Numbered from the stretch's first letter, positions 1 through 7,119 are shown. The stretch: 12,504 bases of DNA from Bordetella parapertussis (GCA_943324725.2 CALPMR020000058.1:1-12504), one strand, 5' to 3'. Notes: generated from the letters alone by a model not told the origin. Made by a program: numbers and translations.

Positions 1-199
1 AGCCGGCAAACACCACCGTGTCATTGCCGATCCAGTCGATCTTCTGGCCGGGCACGATGCCTCGCAGGATCGTCTTGGGATAGCGGGTGATGTCGGGCTC
101 GGGCCTGGATGCGGAGCGCAGTGCCTGAAGCAGCTTTGCTGGCAGGATGCAGCCTGTGGTTGTCATCATCAGCAGGGACAGAACGAGAGCTGTTTTCAT
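1..199 (-). CDS. Putative lipoprotein or secreted protein, N-terminal part only
   Basis: An ATG at 197-199 opens a minus-strand frame that runs without a stop to the window edge, giving 66 residues. The protein starts MKTALVLSLLMMTTTGC: a short basic start, a hydrophobic core, and a cysteine at residue 17 preceded by T-T-G. This resembles a lipoprotein signal peptide, although the lipobox lacks the usual Leu at -3, so an ordinary secretion signal is also possible. The mature part begins basic and then reads RGIVPGQKIDWIGNDTVVFAG, which could be the first strands of a beta-rich periplasmic domain. I do not recognise the family from this much sequence. The gene lies 142 bases downstream of the magnesium ATPase gene on the same strand; no promoter of its own was identified. 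The rest lies outside the window. Confidence 0.62.
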   Translation of the reverse strand, partial: MKTALVLSLLMMTTTGCILPAKLLQALRSASRPEPDITRYPKTILRGIVPGQKIDWIGNDTVVFAG

Positions 200-266
200 G
201 CCGAAGGCGCGGGGCCTTGCCGATGTCGCCTCGGTTGGCTGCATCGGCCTCTGCAGCCAGTGTTCC

Positions 267-290
267 CAGCCGCCGACAGGTCGGCGTCTG
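267..290 (-). other. Hairpin between the Mg ATPase gene and the lipoprotein gene
   Basis: A 6-base perfect stem (CGCCGA / TCGGCG, loop CAGG), extended by CAG/CTG after one mismatch, lies 52-75 bases past the ATPase stop codon. There is no T-run on either side, so it is not a canonical intrinsic terminator. It could be an RNA 3' end stabiliser, or chance in GC-rich DNA. Confidence 0.25.
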
Positions 291-341
291 CCAGCGCCGA
301 GCCGCCGATTGCCGCCTTGTGCGTCGCCTGCCATCGCCTGT

Positions 342-2936
342 CTAGATCTGCTCGAAATGGTGGCGATAGAACCAGCCTTTGACCAGCTCGGCGCTGACGA
401 CATAGGCCACCAGAATCAACAGCAGCCAGAGCAGAAAGAAGGGAGGCAGCGGCACAAAACCGAGCAGCGCCCCCAGCGGCGTACTGGGCAGCAGCAGCGT
501 GGCGATCACCACCACCACGGTGGCCAGCATCAGGGGCCGCGAGGGGGAGCTTTTCAGCAGCGGCCCCCGGGTGCGCACCACCAGCACGATGGCGGCGGCG
601 GAGATCACCGATTCCACAAACCAGCCGGTGCGGAACAGGTCCACATCACTGCCCAGCACCCAGAGCAGCACGGCGAAGGTCAGGTAGTCGAACACCGAGC
701 TCACCAGGCCGAAGGTGAACATGAAGCGGCGGATGAAGGGGATGCTCCAGCGCCGTGGTCGTTCGATCCAGTCGGCATCCACCCGGTCGCTGGCGATCGT
801 CATCTCCGGTAGATCGGTCAGCAGGTTGGTGAGCAGGATCTGCTTGGGCAGCAGCGGCAGGAAGGGCAGCAGCAGGGAGGCCCCCGCCATCGAGATCATG
901 TTGCCGAAGTTGGCGCTGGTGGCCATGAACACGTATTTGAGCGTGTTGGCAAAGGTGCGGCGGCCCTCGCGGATGCCTGCCGCCAGAATCGCCAGATCGC
1001 TTTCCAGCAGCACGATGTCGGCGGCCTCCTTGGCCACGTCCACGGCCCCTTGCACCGACAGGCTCACGTCGGCGGCATGCAGGGCCGGCGCATCGTTGAT
1101 GCCGTCGCCCATGTAACCCACCACACTGCCGCCGCGGCGCAACGCCAGGATGAGACGTTCCTTCTGATTCGGCTCCACTTCGGCGAACACGTCGCATTGC
1201 TGGGCGCAGATCGGCAGGGCGGCATCGCTGAGTTCCAGCAGCTCGGCGCCGGTGATCACCTGCGGATTGGCCAGACCCGCCTCCTGGGCCACCCGCGCCG
1301 CCACCAGGGCGTTGTCGCCGGTGATCATCTTCAGCCGCACGCCCAGTCCGGCCAACTCCTGCACCGTCGCGGCGATCGCCGGTTTGAGCGGATCACTGAG
1401 GGCCAGCAGCCCCAGAAAGGTCATGTTGCGCTCGGAGTCGGGTTCGATCACGCCATCGAGGTCGTCATCCCCGGGCTGGCTGCAGCGAATGGCCACGCCG
1501 AGCAGGCGGTAGCCCTCGGCGCTGAGGGCGTGGTATTTGGCCTCGATCGCTGTCTGCAGACTGGCGATCGGCACGCTGCGACCATCAGCCAGTTCGGCGC
1601 TGCTGCAGACGTCGAGCACCTTGGCCAGGGCTCCCTTGGTGATCAGCAGCGGCTGCTCGCTGCCGGGAGGCAGGGCCAGGATGCTGAGCCGTTTGCGCCC
1701 GAAGTCGAAGGGCACTTCATCGAGCTTGCTCCAGCCGCTGGGGGCTTCGCCCTGGCGTTGCCCCTCGCCTTCCCCTTCGAGCTCGGGTCCATGGCGGCGG
1801 ATCGCCGCATCGATCGGGTTGGTGAAGCCCGTCTCGAAGCAGGCGTTGATGTAGGCATGCTGCAGCACCCTGGCGCTCGGTTGGCCATCGGCTCCCAGGG
1901 CCATGCTGATCCGGGCTGTGCCTTCGGTGAGGGTGCCCGTCTTGTCAGCACACAACACGTCCATGCTGCCGAAGTTCTCAATCGCCGCCAGGCGTTTGAC
2001 GATCACCTGTCGCCTGGCCATGCGGCGCGCGCCCCGGGCCAGGTTGACGCTGATGATCGCCGGCAGCAGCTGGGGCGTCAGCCCCACGCCCAGGGCCAGG
2101 GCGAACAGAAAGGAGTCGACGACCGGCCGATCGAGGTAGACGTTGAAGGCGAAGATCAGGGCGATCAGCACGAGGGTGACCTCCAGCAGCAGATTGCCGA
2201 AGCGACGCACCCCCCGCTCGAACTCGGTTTCAGCCGGTCGCTGCCGCAGCCGATCGGCGATGGCGCCATAGGCGGTGCTGCGGCCGGTGTGCACCACCAG
2301 GGCCCGGCCGGTGCCACTCACCACATGGGTGCCCAGATGCAGCACGTTGCTGCGCTGGGCCAGGGTGGTTTCGGCTGGTTGCAGGCCAGGGTGCTTGGCC
2401 ACCGGGAAGCTCTCACCGGTCAGGGCGGCTTCATCGAGGCTGAGATCGTGCTCCTCCAGCAGACGGCAGTCGGCGGGGATGCCCGCTCCGGCGGAGAGCA
2501 CCACCACATCGCCGGGCACCACGTCCCTGACCGGCAGGCTGGTGGGGCTGCCATCCCGCAGCACCGTGGTGCGCACTTCCACCGCCTGCAGCAGTTGCCG
2601 CACGGCGGAGGCGGCGCCGACTTCCTGCCAGAAGCCGAGCAGGCCGCTGATCAGCACGATCAGCAGGATGATCACCCCGTCGGTGGGCGAATCCAGCAGG
2701 AAGGAGAGGCAGGCCGCCCCGGCCAGAATCAGGATGATCGGGCTGCTGAACTGCCGCAACAGCAATGTCGCCGCTCCCGAGCCGGATGCTTTGGCCAGGC
2801 TGTTGGGACCGAGGCGAGTGAGCCGTTCGCTGGCCTCGGCGCTGCTCAGGCCTTCCGGGCTCGTCTGCAGTGACTTCTGCAGGGATTCCAGGGGGATGGC
2901 CCAGTAACCGGGTCCCTCAGGCTTCTCAGGCTTCAA
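342..2936 (-). CDS. mgtA: P-type ATPase, Mg2+-importing family (MgtA/MgtB-like)
   Basis: An inner-membrane pump of 864 residues that by family couples ATP hydrolysis to Mg2+ uptake. Visible P-type landmarks in order: N-terminal cation-ATPase region (about 10-60), M1/M2 (about 60-105), actuator loop TGES (173-176), M3/M4 with GLTPQLLP (285-292), phosphorylation site DKTGT (Asp331), ATP-site KGA (434-436), TGD (539-541), hinge GDGIND (610-615), then C-terminal helices from about 665 to 850. The stretches NFGNM (676-680) and LLTNLLTDLP (701-710) after M5 point to the Mg group rather than Ca or K pumps. It is slightly shorter than the roughly 900-residue enteric MgtA. A Glu/Gly/Gln-rich insert lies at about 385-400. 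The only start near the 5' end is TTG (2934-2936); a TAG lies ten codons further upstream. No good ribosome site is visible. The specificity is inferred from the family. Confidence 0.9.
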   Translation of the reverse strand: MKPEKPEGPGYWAIPLESLQKSLQTSPEGLSSAEASERLTRLGPNSLAKASGSGAATLLLRQFSSPIILILAGAACLSFLLDSPTDGVIILLIVLISGLLGFWQEVGAASAVRQLLQAVEVRTTVLRDGSPTSLPVRDVVPGDVVVLSAGAGIPADCRLLEEHDLSLDEAALTGESFPVAKHPGLQPAETTLAQRSNVLHLGTHVVSGTGRALVVHTGRSTAYGAIADRLRQRPAETEFERGVRRFGNLLLEVTLVLIALIFAFNVYLDRPVVDSFLFALALGVGLTPQLLPAIISVNLARGARRMARRQVIVKRLAAIENFGSMDVLCADKTGTLTEGTARISMALGADGQPSARVLQHAYINACFETGFTNPIDAAIRRHGPELEGEGEGQRQGEAPSGWSKLDEVPFDFGRKRLSILALPPGSEQPLLITKGALAKVLDVCSSAELADGRSVPIASLQTAIEAKYHALSAEGYRLLGVAIRCSQPGDDDLDGVIEPDSERNMTFLGLLALSDPLKPAIAATVQELAGLGVRLKMITGDNALVAARVAQEAGLANPQVITGAELLELSDAALPICAQQCDVFAEVEPNQKERLILALRRGGSVVGYMGDGINDAPALHAADVSLSVQGAVDVAKEAADIVLLESDLAILAAGIREGRRTFANTLKYVFMATSANFGNMISMAGASLLLPFLPLLPKQILLTNLLTDLPEMTIASDRVDADWIERPRRWSIPFIRRFMFTFGLVSSVFDYLTFAVLLWVLGSDVDLFRTGWFVESVISAAAIVLVVRTRGPLLKSSPSRPLMLATVVVVIATLLLPSTPLGALLGFVPLPPFFLLWLLLILVAYVVSAELVKGWFYRHHFEQI

Positions 2937-2953
2937 GGTGCCGGATCGATTCA

Positions 2954-3021
2954 GACCCTCAGGCTAGATAGACGTTCGCTGAGAGCCAGGGTCTGCCGAT
3001 GGCCCCGAGCGGCATGGGGCC
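2954..3021 (-). promoter_or_regulatory. Structured 5' leader of the Mg ATPase gene (two hairpins)
   Basis: Between the miniprotein stop (3042) and the ATPase start (2936) lie two inverted repeats. One is GGCCCC/GGGGCC (3001-3006 with 3016-3021, 9-base loop). The other pairs GACCCT (2954-2959) with AGGGTC (2988-2993) and GGCT (2962-2965) with AGCC (2984-2987), ten pairs with a 2-base bulge, ending 17 bases before the TTG start. Neither has a T-run. Mg transporter genes in other bacteria often have Mg-sensing leaders, but I see no match to a known riboswitch class; a regulatory role is inference. Confidence 0.35.
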
Positions 3022-3041
3022 GGGGCTGGCTGGCGCCCGCT

Positions 3042-3125
3042 TCAGCTGAAGACGCCGAACAGCATCGAGATCAGGGCGAATCCCACCACGCCCACCAGAG
3101 CCAGCAGCGAAGCGGAAGTAGGCAT
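3042..3125 (-). CDS. 27-residue single-span membrane miniprotein upstream of mgtA
   Basis: An ATG at 3123-3125 opens a 27-codon frame ending in TGA (3042-3044). The product starts MPTSASLLALVGVV and ends with SMLFGVFS. Residues 6-26 form one uninterrupted hydrophobic stretch of Leu, Val, Ala, Gly and Phe, long enough for a single membrane helix with almost no soluble tails. It is not PsbT, PsbM, PsbN, PetN, PetG, PetL or PsaM as far as I can compare from memory. It lies 105 bases upstream of mgtA on the same strand and probably shares its message. In enteric bacteria, peptides of about 30 residues (MgtS, MgtR) bind and regulate Mg pumps or their turnover, so a similar role is an attractive guess but has no sequence support. 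It could also be an unrecognised photosynthetic small subunit. No clear Shine-Dalgarno site is present. Confidence 0.5.
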   Translation of the reverse strand: MPTSASLLALVGVVGFALISMLFGVFS

Positions 3126-3225
3126 GGTCGAGCTCGTCGAGTGATCAAATCCTAAAGGAAATCTGTAGAGGCTTGGTGGCGGTTGTGACGGAACGCAGCC
3201 CTGGGCTGAATGCCGCCAGCCGGTC

Positions 3226-3765
3226 TCACCAGGACACGTCCACCTGCCACTGCAGGCCATCGTTGTCGTCCACCCGGCAGCGGGCTCCCTCGGCGTCCAG
3301 GCGGCAATCCCCCCGGGCCAGTCGGGCCCGCGGCAACTGGCTCAGGCCGGGCTGGGGGCTGAAGCCGCGCTCGGCCATGGCACTGACCTGCAGCAACAGG
3401 GGCCAGTGGGGGTGGCAGCGGCCGTCCCGGCATTCCATGGCCCGGCTGCCGGGTTTCAGGACACCCGCCAGGGTCAGCTGGTGGCTGACCAGTTGACTCT
3501 CGTTGCCGGCCTCGCTCAGGCGCAGGCTCAGCAGTCCGGGCAACTGTTGTTCCAGTCTCACGCTGCGGCAGTTGCTGCGCAGACCACCGGTCGCTGTGGT
3601 GGTGGAGCGCTGCAGCTGGCAGTGGCTGGGACTGGCCTGCCAGCGGCCGAAATCCTCCGGGCCCTCCAGGCCCTGGCCCCAGATCGGGGCCTGCTGGCCC
3701 GCCAGCCAGGCCAGGCCCAGCAGCCAGGCCGCCGCCCCGGGCCAGAGCTGGTGGCAGCGGGCCAT
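3226..3765 (-). CDS. Exported cysteine-containing protein of unknown function
   Basis: A 179-residue protein that I do not recognise. It begins MARCHQLWPG and continues with a hydrophobic stretch (about 11-24, rich in Ala, Leu and Trp), which reads as a signal peptide ending near AGQQA, or as an N-terminal anchor. The remainder is soluble, with six cysteines (49, 66, 112, 117, 154, 163). That even number in an exported protein suggests disulfides. The motif WQASPSHCQL (42-51) and the CxxxxC pair at 112/117 are the most distinctive parts. The start codon overlaps the stop of the preceding gene by one base (TGATG), so translation is probably coupled. The frame stays open further upstream, but that part is an arginine-rich shadow of the 113-residue gene. 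The role is unknown; envelope location is inferred. Confidence 0.68.
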   Translation of the reverse strand: MARCHQLWPGAAAWLLGLAWLAGQQAPIWGQGLEGPEDFGRWQASPSHCQLQRSTTTATGGLRSNCRSVRLEQQLPGLLSLRLSEAGNESQLVSHQLTLAGVLKPGSRAMECRDGRCHPHWPLLLQVSAMAERGFSPQPGLSQLPRARLARGDCRLDAEGARCRVDDNDGLQWQVDVSW

Positions 3766-4106
3766 CAGTAGCCGGAATCGGCGACGCAGATGCCCTGGCA
3801 GCTGATGCCATTGTTGGCCGTGCGACCGCAATGGCCGCAGAGCACTGGAGCGTCGCTGCCGGCGGCGTTGCTGGCTGGGACGGGCGGTACGGCCAGGGGT
3901 GACGTTGCTGGGATGGATGCTGACGGCGACGCTGATGGCAGCGGTGTTGACGTTGGCGATGCAGAGGACGGCGACATCGGCGGCGGTGAGATGGCTGGAT
4001 GTGATGTTGATGGCGGTGGCGTTGAGGGCTGCAGGCCAGCGGCGCTCGCGTCGCCCTGAGCGCTGGGACCGCCGGCCGCTGCCGGTGATGGCTGGGGATC
4101 GATCAT
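3765..4106 (-). CDS. Ser/Pro/Ala-rich protein with C-terminal four-cysteine motif
   Basis: A 113-residue protein. Residues 1-85 are low-complexity Pro, Ser and Ala and probably disordered. The last 25 residues are different: LCGHCGRTANNGISCQGICV, giving C90-x2-C93-x9-C103-x3-C107, then ADSGY at the C-terminus. This pattern could bind zinc or another metal; the dense conserved-looking tail behind a variable linker suggests the tail is the functional part. I do not recognise a named family. The ATG (4104-4106) has a good ribosome site, AGAGG, 9 bases upstream (4116-4120), one of the clearest in the window. The stop overlaps the start of the exported cysteine-containing gene, so the two form an operon. 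The plus strand here also reads open, with Asp/Gly repeats, but that is the mirror of the Ser/Pro codons. Confidence 0.66.
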   Translation of the reverse strand: MIDPQPSPAAAGGPSAQGDASAAGLQPSTPPPSTSHPAISPPPMSPSSASPTSTPLPSASPSASIPATSPLAVPPVPASNAAGSDAPVLCGHCGRTANNGISCQGICVADSGY

Positions 4107-4135
4107 GGTGATCAGCCTCTCGCAGCGTGATCGCC
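4107..4135. promoter_or_regulatory. 29-base divergent gap with minus-strand ribosome binding site
   Basis: The divergent starts at 4106 (-) and 4136 (+) are 29 bases apart, or 20 if the reductase begins at the in-frame GTG at 4127. The AGAGG at 4116-4120 serves the minus-strand gene. Two full promoters cannot fit here, so each promoter must lie within the opposite gene's coding sequence. Confidence 0.5.
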
Positions 4136-5149
4136 ATGGTGCAGCAGCCTTCTGGTCCTGTGGTGGCTGCCGGGAGGGGGGAGGAGCCTGGCATCGGTGT
4201 GGGCACCTGGGCCTGGGGCAACCAGTTTCTCTGGGGCTATGACCCGCAGCAGGATGCCACTCTGGCGACCACATTTCAGCGGGCGGTGCAGCTGGGGCTG
4301 TCGTTCTTCGATACGGCTGATTCCTACGGCACGGGCCGCCTGCAGGGGCGCAGTGAACAGTTGCTGGGCGACTTCTGCGCTGGCCTCGATCCCGCCCAGC
4401 GTCAGACCCTCACCCTGGCCACGAAATTGGCCCCCTTCCCCTGGCGTCTCGGTCGGGGCGGCTATCGCCGTGCCTTTGAAGCCTCGCGCCAGCGCCTGCG
4501 GGGCAAGCTCGATCTGGTGCAGTTGCACTGGAGCACCCGTCGCTATGCCCCCTGGCAGGAAGGTCCCCTGCTGGATGGTCTTGCCGATCTGGTGCAGCAA
4601 GGGGAGGTGGCGGCCCTGGGGGTTTCCAACATCGGGCCGCAGCGCCTGCGCCAGCTCCATGCCCACCTGGCCGAGCGAGGGGTGCCGCTGCGCAGCCTCC
4701 AGATTCAGCTCTCGCTGCTCTGTCCCACCGCTGTGGCCAGTGGTGGGGTGGCGGCGGTGTGCCGGGAGCTCGGCATCGAGCTGATCGCCTACAGCCCCCT
4801 GGCCCTGGGTCTGCTGGGCCGCCCGCCCGGGCCATTGCCGCCCTTGCCCCCCGGGCCGCGGCGATGGCTCTGGCGCCGGCTTTGGCCGGGGGTGCAACCG
4901 CTGCTGGAAGCCATGGACGGCATCGGCAGCGCCCACGGCGCCGGTGCTGGCGCCGTGGCTCTCAACTGGTGTCGGGCCCATGGGGCGATGCCGATCGTCG
5001 GGCTGCGCACACCGGCCCAGGCGGACAAGGCCGCTGGCGCCCTGGCCTGGCGGCTCAGCCAGGAGGAGCGGCAGCAGCTCGATCAGCTGGCCTTCGCGGC
5101 CGCTGCAGCCGGAACCCGGATGCCGGCCAATCCGTTCGAGAGCACCTGA
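4136..5149 (+). CDS. Aldo/keto reductase family oxidoreductase
   Basis: A soluble NADPH-dependent carbonyl reductase by family, with a TIM-barrel fold of 337 residues. Numbering from the GTG at 4127 (three residues before the preferred ATG), the catalytic tetrad is complete: Asp62 and Tyr67 in FFDTADSYG, Lys100 in LATKLAPFP, His134 in VQLHWS. Other family marks are GVGTWAWGN near the N-terminus, GVSN (165-168), AYSPLALGLL (221-230), and a C-terminal cofactor segment around PIVGLRTPAQADKAAGAL. The substrate cannot be read from sequence; the GTWAWGN-FLWGYD opening resembles cyanobacterial and plant plastid members. The start is uncertain: the ATG at 4136 is chosen, the GTG at 4127 is possible, and a purine-rich run at about 4171-4183 might serve a later GTG. 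A Pro/Arg-rich insert lies at about 233-252. The gene converges with its right neighbour, with 22 bases between stop codons. Confidence 0.9.
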   Translation: MVQQPSGPVVAAGRGEEPGIGVGTWAWGNQFLWGYDPQQDATLATTFQRAVQLGLSFFDTADSYGTGRLQGRSEQLLGDFCAGLDPAQRQTLTLATKLAPFPWRLGRGGYRRAFEASRQRLRGKLDLVQLHWSTRRYAPWQEGPLLDGLADLVQQGEVAALGVSNIGPQRLRQLHAHLAERGVPLRSLQIQLSLLCPTAVASGGVAAVCRELGIELIAYSPLALGLLGRPPGPLPPLPPGPRRWLWRRLWPGVQPLLEAMDGIGSAHGAGAGAVALNWCRAHGAMPIVGLRTPAQADKAAGALAWRLSQEERQQLDQLAFAAAAAGTRMPANPFEST

Positions 5150-5156
5150 ACGGTGG

Positions 5157-5177
5157 GGCTGATCTTCGCCTTCAGCC
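5157..5177. terminator. Shared hairpin between convergent stop codons
   Basis: GGCTGA (5157-5162) pairs perfectly with TCAGCC (5172-5177) across a 9-base loop, placed exactly between the convergent stop codons at 5147-5149 (+) and 5172-5174 (-). It could end both transcripts, but no T-run follows on either strand. Confidence 0.35.
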
Positions 5178-5837
5178 GGCGTTGATGGCGGCGACCGGGG
5201 CGGGGGTGAGCACCACCGGCAGGGCCGCAGCCCGGGGCTGGGGGGGCTCATTGCGTTGCAGCAGTCGCAGCATCTGGGGATCTTCGGGCGAACCCTCGCT
5301 GCTGCCCTGGCTGGGGGCGCAGGCGGCCAGGGCTTCCTGCAGCAACGAATCAAAGGTGGAGCCGGGCAGGCGATGGCGAGCCAGTTCGAGAAAAGCCCGG
5401 GGCAGGGATTCGCCGGCGGCGGTGCGCAGGGCCGGATTGCTGCGGCGCAGTTCCTGTTCCTGGGCGATCGAGCTCAGGAAGCGCTCGGTGACGTCCCGTT
5501 TGGTGCCGGCGCGGATGCGGGTGTCCTGCTCGGCCTCGCTGAGCGTGGTCTGATTCTCCAGTTCTCCCAGGCGGCGTTGCAGGCTGTCCAGGACCTCCTG
5601 GGCTTCCTTGGCGATATGGCTCAGCTGGCCGTCGGAGAGGCGGGGCAGATCGGCGACATACACCTTGCCGTGGTCCCGCAGCGTCAGAAACGTGGGCCGT
5701 TGCCCGCCTGAACCGATCTCGCGGGGACCGGAGGAGGGGCCTTCCCGCAGCCGTGGCCTGGGCTGCTGGGGGCGCTGGGGTGGCACGGGGCCGGCCGAGG
5801 AACGGCGACGGGTGACGCGGGAAGTGGTGTCGAACAT
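5172..5837 (-). CDS. Unrecognised 221-residue cytoplasmic protein
   Basis: I do not recognise a named family. Residues 1-45 are basic and Pro/Arg/Gln-rich, probably disordered. A compact segment follows at 47-69 (RPTFLTLRDHGKVYVADLPR, then LSDGQ), which has the look of a conserved short domain. Residues 70-100 form a likely amphipathic helix or coiled coil (KEAQEVLDSLQRRLGELENQ). Residues 110-195 are again helical and charged, followed by a Pro/Ala tail. There is no signal peptide or membrane span. The start at ATG 5835-5837 (MFDTTSRVTRRR) is preferred: the frame extends 28 codons upstream, but that part reads like noncoding DNA and would overlap the promoter candidate. It lies 244 bases downstream of purM, same strand, probably separately transcribed. 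Real coding is supported by the strongly biased third positions and sensible composition. Confidence 0.72.
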   Translation of the reverse strand: MFDTTSRVTRRRSSAGPVPPQRPQQPRPRLREGPSSGPREIGSGGQRPTFLTLRDHGKVYVADLPRLSDGQLSHIAKEAQEVLDSLQRRLGELENQTTLSEAEQDTRIRAGTKRDVTERFLSSIAQEQELRRSNPALRTAAGESLPRAFLELARHRLPGSTFDSLLQEALAACAPSQGSSEGSPEDPQMLRLLQRNEPPQPRAAALPVVLTPAPVAAINAG

Positions 5838-5923
5838 CAGAAATGGGGGGGAGTGGAGGCCCTCCCGACGGCCGCTGGTATCTGGAGGCGAAACCTGGAG
5901 GGTCCAGGCAAGCCATGACAACG

Positions 5924-5950
5924 ATTCTATGTAGCGAAGAACACCGTCAA
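5924..5950 (-). promoter_or_regulatory. Sigma70-type promoter candidate for the 221-residue protein gene
   Basis: Read on the minus strand, TTGACG (5945-5950, five of six consensus bases) and TAGAAT (5924-5929, five of six) are 15 bases apart, shorter than the ideal 17. They sit about 85 bases upstream of the ATG at 5837 in a locally AT-richer patch. Confidence 0.42.
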
Positions 5951-6075
5951 GTCATCGGCTCGGTCGGCCAGCTCCAGAACGGGGGCTGGGTGAGGCTGCA
6001 TCCGCTCAGATCCGGCAGGGTCGTCGCCGGGGGCCAGGGCCGGGCAACAGCCTCAGCGATGGGTTGGTCGGCGTC

Positions 6076-6091
6076 GCCGGCTCAGGCCGGC
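6076..6091 (-). other. Hairpin containing the purM stop codon
   Basis: GCCGGC (6076-6081) and GCCGGC (6086-6091) flank the four bases holding the purM stop, forming a perfect 6-base stem with a tetraloop. There is no T-run, so it is probably a transcript-end stem rather than a classical terminator. Confidence 0.3.
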
Positions 6092-7119
6092 AACCCCCGG
6101 AGCGGATGCTCACCGCAGTGACCATCCTCGATCCGGCCCAGCTCCCAGGCGCGATGGCCCAGCTCCCGGCAGATCGTCAGGGTGCTGGCCACGGCCTCCT
6201 GCGGCAGCACCAGGCAGTAGCCAACCCCCAGGTTGAAGGTGTTCCACAGATCCGATTCAGGGACCTCGCCGTTCTGCTGCAGCCAGCGGAACAGGGCGGG
6301 CCGCTCCCAGCTCTGGGGATCGATCACGGCGTGCAGCTGGTCCGGGAAGCAGCGGGGCAGGTTTTCCGGCAGGCCGCCGCCGGTGATGTGGGCCATGCCG
6401 TGCAGGGGAATCCGGGCTCGCCGCAGGGCCTGCACCAGGGAGCCGTAGAGCCTGGTGGGGGTCAGCAGGGCATCGATCAATCCGCGGCCGTCGCCATCGT
6501 CAAGCGTCGTCGTGGCGTCGACGCCCCGGGCTTCCAGGATCGGGCGCACCAGGCTGAAGCCATTGCTGTGCACCCCACTGCTGGCCACGGCCAGAATCCG
6601 ATCGCCGGGGCGCACCAGAGAACCGTCGATGCGTTCGTCCTCCTCGACCACCGCCACGCAGAAGCCGGCCAGGTCGTAGCGGCCCGGGCTGTAGAAACCT
6701 GGCATTTCGGCGGTTTCGCCGCCCAACAGGGCGCAGCCGCTCTGGCGGCAGCCGTCGGCGATGCCCTCCACCACCTCGGCCATGGCCTCGGGGCTGAGCT
6801 TGCCGGTGGCGATGTAGTCGAGAAAGAACAGGGGCTCGGCGCCACAGGTGATGACGTCGTTGACGCACATCGCCACCAGATCCAGGCCGACGTCGTGGTG
6901 GCGGCCATGGGACTGGGCGAGCTCCAGCTTGGTTCCCACCCCATCGGTCCCGGCCACCAGCAGGGGTTTGCGCAGCCCCTGGGGCAGTCGGCAGAGGCCG
7001 CCGAAGCCGCCGAGGCCCCCGAGCACCTCGGGTCGCCGTGTGCTTTCGACGCTGTTGCGGATTCTCTCCACGAAGGCCCGCCCGGCGATCACATCGACGC
7101 CTGCTGTGCGGTAGTCCAT
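6082..7119 (-). CDS. purM: Phosphoribosylformylglycinamidine cyclo-ligase (AIR synthetase)
   Basis: Catalyses the ATP-dependent ring closure of FGAM to 5-aminoimidazole ribonucleotide, the fifth step of purine synthesis, in the cytoplasm. The 345-residue length matches the usual bacterial enzyme. Motifs seen: MDYRTAGVD at the start, GTDGVGTK (57-64, ATP/substrate site), [18 protein letters not shown] (85-102), GGETAEMPG (133-141), [13 protein letters not shown] (180-192), and [13 protein letters not shown] in the second half. The ATG at 7117-7119 is chosen because the family begins at this MDYRTAG; an open stretch of 37 codons before it reads as noncoding. It is transcribed away from the rlpA-like gene, with 447 bases between their starts. 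Nothing unusual in the protein. Confidence 0.96.
   Translation of the reverse strand: MDYRTAGVDVIAGRAFVERIRNSVESTRRPEVLGGLGGFGGLCRLPQGLRKPLLVAGTDGVGTKLELAQSHGRHHDVGLDLVAMCVNDVITCGAEPLFFLDYIATGKLSPEAMAEVVEGIADGCRQSGCALLGGETAEMPGFYSPGRYDLAGFCVAVVEEDERIDGSLVRPGDRILAVASSGVHSNGFSLVRPILEARGVDATTTLDDGDGRGLIDALLTPTRLYGSLVQALRRARIPLHGMAHITGGGLPENLPRCFPDQLHAVIDPQSWERPALFRWLQQNGEVPESDLWNTFNLGVGYCLVLPQEAVASTLTICRELGHRAWELGRIEDGHCGEHPLRGLPA

Noticed and set aside
1372..1379. HIP1 octamer GCGATCGC (also at 9569-9576)
   Set aside because: Two copies in 12.5 kb of GC-rich DNA is no enrichment and both lie in coding sequence; useful only as a hint on lineage.
1050..2873. 607-codon open frame on the plus strand across the Mg ATPase gene
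   Set aside because: It is antisense to an unmistakable P-type ATPase and is rich in Gln, His and Gly, the usual mirror of GC-rich coding sequence.
3790..4059. Plus-strand frame with Asp/Gly repeats resembling a calcium-binding repeat protein
   Set aside because: The repeats mirror Ser/Pro/Ala codons of the minus-strand gene, which has a good ribosome site and is coupled to the next gene.
4112..5353. 413-codon minus-strand frame across the aldo/keto reductase
   Set aside because: The plus strand carries a complete catalytic tetrad; the minus product is Pro/Arg/Gln-rich without any motif.
5843..6121. Plus-strand frame between the 221-residue gene and purM
   Set aside because: No ribosome site, no recognisable protein features, and it runs into the purM 3' end.
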